Below, piece by piece: positions 25,070-28,568 of a DNA stretch of 28,568 nucleotides (its first letter is position 1; each line of letters starts with the position of its first letter). The notes beneath the pieces were generated by a model. The model was given only the letters and a program-made list of their open reading frames with translations, made no database searches and had not been told where the DNA came from. Source of the DNA: Clostridium sp. UBA2485 (GTDB lineage: Bacteria; Bacillota; Clostridia; Clostridiales; Clostridiaceae). The position numbers and the translations under genes were made by a program. The stretch is from assembly GCF_002341865.1 (NCBI RefSeq), contig NZ_DDOV01000046.1, positions 275 to 28,842 on the forward strand, read 5' to 3'.

Positions 25070-25630
25070 TCATTCAGCAGCTTCTGCCTCTGCTTTAGTT
25101 TTATGAATTGTACCATGAGGGTGATTAGGTGGTGCATAGATAGAATACAATTTAAGCGGTTTATTACCAGTGTTTATTATATTGTGCCATTTACCAGCTG
25201 GTATAATGATTGCAAAATCATCATAGACTTTTCTTAGGAAGTTCAAATCATCTTTACTATCACCCATTTTAACAATTCCTTGTCCTTCTTCAATACGTAG
25301 GAATTGATCAACATGTGGATGAACTTCTAAACCTATATTATCTCCAACATCAATGCTCATCAATGTAAGTTGCAAATGATTTCCTGTCCATAAAGCGGTA
25401 CGAAAAGTATTGTTTTGCTTAGTAGCCTCAGTAATATTAACTACAAAAGGCTCTGGTCCATAATCCTTTAACTCATTTAAATAATCACTCCTTGCAAATC
25501 GCAAAGAGTAAGCCCATGAATCATACTCCGCCCCATCAGTAAAATAAGTATACTGATTATCAAACTGATTAGAAAAGTCTGTGGTATCCCCGTAATAAGG
25601 GTGCGAATAGTTCCTGTAATAATTATGCAT
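25070..25630 (-). CDS. Single-domain cupin protein
   Basis: This 186-aa protein has one cupin beta-barrel (about 75-165). Motif 1 is VHPHVDQFLRIEEGQG, giving His-x-His but Gln where many cupins have the metal-binding Glu. Motif 2 is IPAGKWHNIINTG, with the third His. Thus three of four usual metal ligands are clear. The N-terminal 60 residues are Tyr/Asn/Asp-rich (MHNYYRNYSHPYYGDTTDF), which is atypical. The protein ends in an Ala/Glu-rich tail. Cupins include isomerases, dioxygenases and binding proteins, so function is not assigned. The start is ATG 25630 behind GGAAAGGG; an ATG at 25648 overlaps that site. A 7-bp inverted repeat CATATGA/TCATATG (25646-25652/25664-25670) precedes it. Confidence 0.85.
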   Translation of the reverse strand: MHNYYRNYSHPYYGDTTDFSNQFDNQYTYFTDGAEYDSWAYSLRFARSDYLNELKDYGPEPFVVNITEATKQNNTFRTALWTGNHLQLTLMSIDVGDNIGLEVHPHVDQFLRIEEGQGIVKMGDSKDDLNFLRKVYDDFAIIIPAGKWHNIINTGNKPLKLYSIYAPPNHPHGTIHKTKAEAEAAE

Positions 25631-25823
25631 TTTTCCCTTTCCTTTCATATGACTATAACATCATCATATGTTCTCTATATATATATTGTGCTTCGCTCCA
25701 CAGAAATGATATGACTCAAAATCTAACACCTAAGTCGAAAATTTTATAAATTTTATAAAACCAGAATTTTTAAGTATCCATTTTTAATTATGATGATAGC
25801 AAAGAAATGATAATATTATATAG

Positions 25824-26017
25824 TCATCTATTTTTGAATATTTCTGCTTTCTTTTTTTCTAAATTACCTTCATAATATTTTTTAATCGTTATTTTCTTGC
25901 TAGTTCACTGAACTTTGCTTCATTCAAGTTATTAACCTTCACTAACATTTCGAATTTACCTAAATATTTTACTGATTTTATTTCTATTTTAGTATTAATT
26001 TTCATCTTTATAATCAT
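25824..26017 (-). pseudogene. Small gene of unknown function, apparently frameshifted
   Basis: The first frame (26017 to 25889) encodes 42 aa starting MIIKMKINTKIEIKSVKYLG and ending FSELARK, with GGTGAT four bases before ATG 26017. The -1 frame continues from the AAAA run as ITIKKYYEGNLEKKKAEIF and stops at 25824-25826. Together they would make about 63 residues. The first part may still be translated as a small protein. I do not recognise the family. Confidence 0.35.
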
Positions 26018-26100
26018 ATCTATCACCCAATAATACCGTAAGAAATTTAGCCAGTATTGTACATAAAAATATTAGCTTATTTATCATTAATAATGTGTCT

Positions 26101-26330
26101 GCTGCATCATTGAGCAACTTTTCGGAGCTCTAAACCGTTCACTGCTGGGCTAAAACTCAGCAAGCTCCACCTCACTAACTTTCTTTCTACGCTTAAAATG
26201 TTATGTTACCATGACATCTCCAAGACTCAATACAAGACTGTTTGTTGAATCTTACCTTGACAGGATTTCCACCTTTTAGAATGTACGCCTTGTCAGAATG
26301 CATCACCAATAGTTACCGCGCCACAAATAC
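26101..26330 (-). other. GC-rich, structured-looking island; possible group II intron fragment
   Basis: Bases 26101-26340 are about 41% G+C by count, against roughly 27% around them. No long frame is open. On the minus strand stems with compact loops can be drawn, for example ATG-GTAA-CAT near 26200-26213 (a GNRA-type loop) and GGAGCT...AGCTCC (26125-26130 with 26164-26169) enclosing GCTG...CAGC. Such features, and the general look of the sequence, suggest a structured RNA, perhaps the 5' (domain I) part of a group II intron. No maturase gene or domain V is visible, so it would be a remnant. The identification is tentative. Confidence 0.35.
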
Positions 26331-26332
26331 AG

Positions 26333-26371
26333 ACTATAAAAAATTATAGGTGGAGTTGTCCACCTATAATT
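26333..26371 (-). terminator. Terminator of the GNAT gene at 26414
   Basis: Bases 26342-26354 pair perfectly with 26359-26371 (13 bp, four-base loop). The minus-strand RNA continues TTTTTTATAG. It lies 42 bases past the stop codon. Confidence 0.9.
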
Positions 26372-26413
26372 CTCAATTATATTACAATAAAACATTGTAG
26401 CACCGTTGAAATT

Positions 26414-26899
26414 TTAAATGTTCTTCAACATAGATATATTCTCATTTTTTTGATCTCTTATTTTGTATTCTAAACTTTTATATAATGAAAAAGCAGGTTT
26501 GTTATATTTAAAAACGTTGAGTAATATTTTATTAAGTCCTTTTTCTTTTGCTTCTTTTTCAAGCAAAAGTAAGGTCTGTTTTCCATAACCTTGTTTACGG
26601 AACTTTTCAAGTATTAAGAAATCACAAATAAACGCTATATCTTCCTTATACTTTTGATACCAGATAAACCCTACGCCCTCGTTATCGCTATTTACAACCA
26701 CATAAATATAATTATCCTTTGTGTACTTTCCTTGTGGAAGCAATTCATTAAAACTTTTTTTTGCATTTTCAAGCGCATTTTCTTCGCTGGATAGACCAGA
26801 TTTTATTAAATCTTTTGAATAAGCTAGAATATCCCCCTCAGCGAATTTATCAAATTCATCATCACTCATTTCTCTAAATCTTATATTAAAATCCTCCAT
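26414..26899 (-). CDS. GNAT-family N-acetyltransferase
   Basis: This 161-aa single-domain GNAT protein has the acetyl-CoA loop FLILEKFRKQGYGKQTLLLLE and the closing motif KPAFSLYKSLEYKIRD. The strand before the loop (DIAFICDFLI) fits beta-4. The start ATG 26899 follows AAGGAG at normal spacing. It lies 35 bases downstream of the next GNAT gene in the same direction, so both probably share a transcript that ends at the stem-loop at 26342-26371. Substrate unknown. Confidence 0.92.
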   Translation of the reverse strand: MEDFNIRFREMSDDEFDKFAEGDILAYSKDLIKSGLSSEENALENAKKSFNELLPQGKYTKDNYIYVVVNSDNEGVGFIWYQKYKEDIAFICDFLILEKFRKQGYGKQTLLLLEKEAKEKGLNKILLNVFKYNKPAFSLYKSLEYKIRDQKNENISMLKNI

Positions 26900-26934
26900 T
26901 TTCTTTCTCCTTTTTAGTTCTTCAAATATAAAAA

Positions 26935-27870
26935 TTACATACTATTAAAATTTTTTCTCCAATTCCAAATTTCATTAATTCTCTCAACTTTAAAAGCTAA
27001 ATCCCAATAAAATTGCTGATCTCCTCCAAGCATTCCCCTACACTGTGGTGACATCTTCATAACTCGATTAGCTGCCTCATATATCAATGCCCTTCCTATT
27101 CCCTTTCTTCTACACCACCATACAACTCCAAGTGGCTCTAATTCACAATAAGGCATTTTTTCATTGTACCAAATGATAGCAAATCCCACTGGTTTTCCTT
27201 CATTATCCAATACGCACAAATCAAGTTCTGGTTTATACCCTGGCATTTTTCTTAAATCGTGAAATCCTCTTTCTCCTGTTTCCGCTATAGGAAGTGTATA
27301 GTTAAAAGAAAACATATGCGTATTAGACAGAAAAAAATCTGGTGTTTGAGTTCCATCAACTATCCTATATCCATTTGGAAGTATGACATCAAACTTCTTT
27401 TCTGAAAACGGAAGTATTAAAGATCTCTCCACTTTTTGAGATAACTCATATCCTCTCTCTTTTGCCATCTTTTTTACCAAGCCATATTCTGGCGGAATGA
27501 CTACATGTAAGTCTCTTGCATTATTTTCATAGTCTTTTTTAAAGCAAGAGAGATGTGTTTCTGCATGATAAAACATTCTCTCTAGTAGTTCTCTATCTCT
27601 TTGTCGCTCTAAAGAATCAAATAGGAAGAAGGCATCTCCATGCCATACACCTTCGCATATAACTGCTGAAATAATATTCCCCTCTTCTTCCCATATACCT
27701 ACTATATGTCTCCAATTATCTTTTACATTTGCCCATGCACTATGAACTCCACGACTAAACTCATGACGACTTACTCCCCATGGTGGATTACTCCATGCAT
27801 AACTATTTAATACAAGTTTTTCTAATTTTAGAAAGTCTTCATCTGTATAATATCTAAAAGAAATACTCAT
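26935..27870 (-). CDS. Large GNAT-family acetyltransferase
   Basis: This 311-aa protein carries an N-terminal GNAT-like half (about 1-140, beginning MSISFRYYTDEDFLKLEKL) and a C-terminal half with the acetyl-CoA loop PLGVVWWCRRKGIGRALIYEA (about 260-280, quoted in part). The double Trp before the loop and the GGDQQFYWDLAF segment near the end are distinctive. The start is ATG 27870, six bases after AAGGGGGGA; an ATG at 27900 lies upstream of that site and is rejected. It heads a two-gene operon with the smaller GNAT gene. Substrate unknown. Confidence 0.88.
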   Translation of the reverse strand: MSISFRYYTDEDFLKLEKLVLNSYAWSNPPWGVSRHEFSRGVHSAWANVKDNWRHIVGIWEEEGNIISAVICEGVWHGDAFFLFDSLERQRDRELLERMFYHAETHLSCFKKDYENNARDLHVVIPPEYGLVKKMAKERGYELSQKVERSLILPFSEKKFDVILPNGYRIVDGTQTPDFFLSNTHMFSFNYTLPIAETGERGFHDLRKMPGYKPELDLCVLDNEGKPVGFAIIWYNEKMPYCELEPLGVVWWCRRKGIGRALIYEAANRVMKMSPQCRGMLGGDQQFYWDLAFKVERINEIWNWRKNFNSM

Positions 27871-28025
27871 AATTCTCCCCCCTTCTACATCAAAGCTCAT
27901 TTGTTATAAATTTTATCATCTCTGCTCATCCTCTTATTCTCAGAACAATTTTCTACAATTGTTTATTTGTTTTATTATAAACTTCTCTTTTGTATGTATT
28001 ACAATAATATATAATTCTTTCTAAC

Positions 28026-28568
28026 TTAATCGTCTAATTTTCTCGAATATACTTCAGCCCATGCAGGAAAAAAGCCAGCATTTATAGCAATATTCTTAGA
28101 AATTATGTGAGATACTGAAGTCCCATAAAAAGGTATCTTTCTACGCTTTAGCATTTCCTGTTTTAATAATGCAACTAGATTTGTACCAATACCTTTTCCT
28201 CTATATTCAGGCAATACATCAATACCAATTTGATATAAAGTTTTACTATCTTCACTAATTCCTGCCATACCCATTATAGTATCACCATCAAAAGCAGCAA
28301 CTCCAAGAACATCTGAGTAATTGTCATTAAAAACAAAAGCTTGCTCAAACCTGCTGTCTCCTCGAAATTGTAATATCTCTTGTTTTTCAAACCATTTTAC
28401 TGCAGTAATTGGCCTTACATCACAAGTAACGGTATCAGGTAGATAAAAGTGAGACATCTCATCAATTTCATGACCAAATTCTCTTAATTTATTATCTATG
28501 GCCCTAAGCCTATCATAATCAAACAACCAGCTGGCATTTTGCTTTAGAATATTATCTTTAAGCCATGG
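28026..28568 (-). CDS. GNAT-family acetyltransferase, 5'-truncated by window edge
   Basis: The minus-strand frame is open from the window edge (PWLKDNILKQNASW precedes the TTG at 28526) to the stop at 28026, so the true start is outside. The visible 180 residues include the acetyl-CoA loop IDVLPEYRGKGIGTNLVALLK and the closing SKNIAINAGFFPAWAEVY. The Asn-Ala-Gly-Phe variant of the last motif is common in GNAT proteins of Firmicutes that have an extended N-terminal region. Substrate unknown. A gap of 155 bases separates it from the next GNAT gene; it contains only a weak 7-bp stem near 27946-27963. Confidence 0.9.
   Translation of the reverse strand, partial: PWLKDNILKQNASWLFDYDRLRAIDNKLREFGHEIDEMSHFYLPDTVTCDVRPITAVKWFEKQEILQFRGDSRFEQAFVFNDNYSDVLGVAAFDGDTIMGMAGISEDSKTLYQIGIDVLPEYRGKGIGTNLVALLKQEMLKRRKIPFYGTSVSHIISKNIAINAGFFPAWAEVYSRKLDD

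Noticed and set aside
25885..25895. Programmed -1 frameshift in the small gene at 25824-26017
   Set aside because: Only four A are present, with no canonical slippery heptamer or obvious downstream stimulator; decay or sequencing error is simpler.
26101..26330. TnpB-type guide RNA at an IS605 end
   Set aside because: No tnpA or tnpB fragment is adjacent and the sequence does not resemble IS605-family ends that I know.

Overview
The window is low-GC DNA (roughly 27% G+C by eye) with strong GGAGG-type ribosome binding sites, A/T-rich stem-loop terminators and family members (clostridial CstA, PepF, AGCS alanine carrier, paired Cache chemoreceptors) typical of Clostridium sensu stricto or a close relative. 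This is an inference from gene style, not a species identification. Apart from one partial gene at the left edge, every intact gene lies on the minus strand.

Region by region. 1-539: 3' end of a YdcF/SanA-type (DUF218) gene on the plus strand. 793-1219: an orphan ArsR/SmtB metal sensor with a perfect 21-2-21 bp operator palindrome. 1436-5822: two paralogous dCache methyl-accepting chemotaxis proteins, each with its own terminator. 6095-8221: an unidentified 169-aa protein followed by a CstA-type pyruvate/peptide transporter. 8264-8444: a MITE-like element with 32-bp terminal inverted repeats. 8664-9137: a stand-alone protein resembling half of a type I restriction specificity subunit. 9380-11179: oligopeptidase PepF. 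11394-11680: a decayed hydantoinase and a decayed relative of the MITE. 11741-13931: an Eis-like acetyltransferase with an unusual leader, then a QueG-like iron-sulfur protein. 14094-14456: a 5'-truncated NUDIX gene. 14646-16086: two overlapping GNAT genes. 16309-19819: a heterodimeric ABC exporter with complementary degenerate and canonical ATP sites. 20097-20212: an IS3-family remnant. 20251-21651: an AGCS Na+/alanine-glycine symporter. 22336-24702: two GNAT genes and a SpoU/TrmH RNA methyltransferase. 25070-25630: a cupin. 25824-26330: a broken small gene and a 41% G+C structured-looking island. 26414-28568: three more GNAT genes, the last cut by the window edge.

The genes point to amino-acid and peptide metabolism (chemoreceptors with an amino-acid-binding motif, CstA, PepF, alanine symporter) mixed with an accessory pool of eight GNAT-fold proteins. 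Gaps between operons are rich in fossils: hydantoinase, NUDIX, IS3, MITEs and short dispersed repeats. I see no tRNA, rRNA, CRISPR array, prophage or complete defence system. The items most worth a second look are the orphan HsdS-like protein, the Shine-Dalgarno/hairpin/start leader of the Eis-like gene, the structured GC-rich island, the long ArsR operator and the unidentified protein coupled to cstA.
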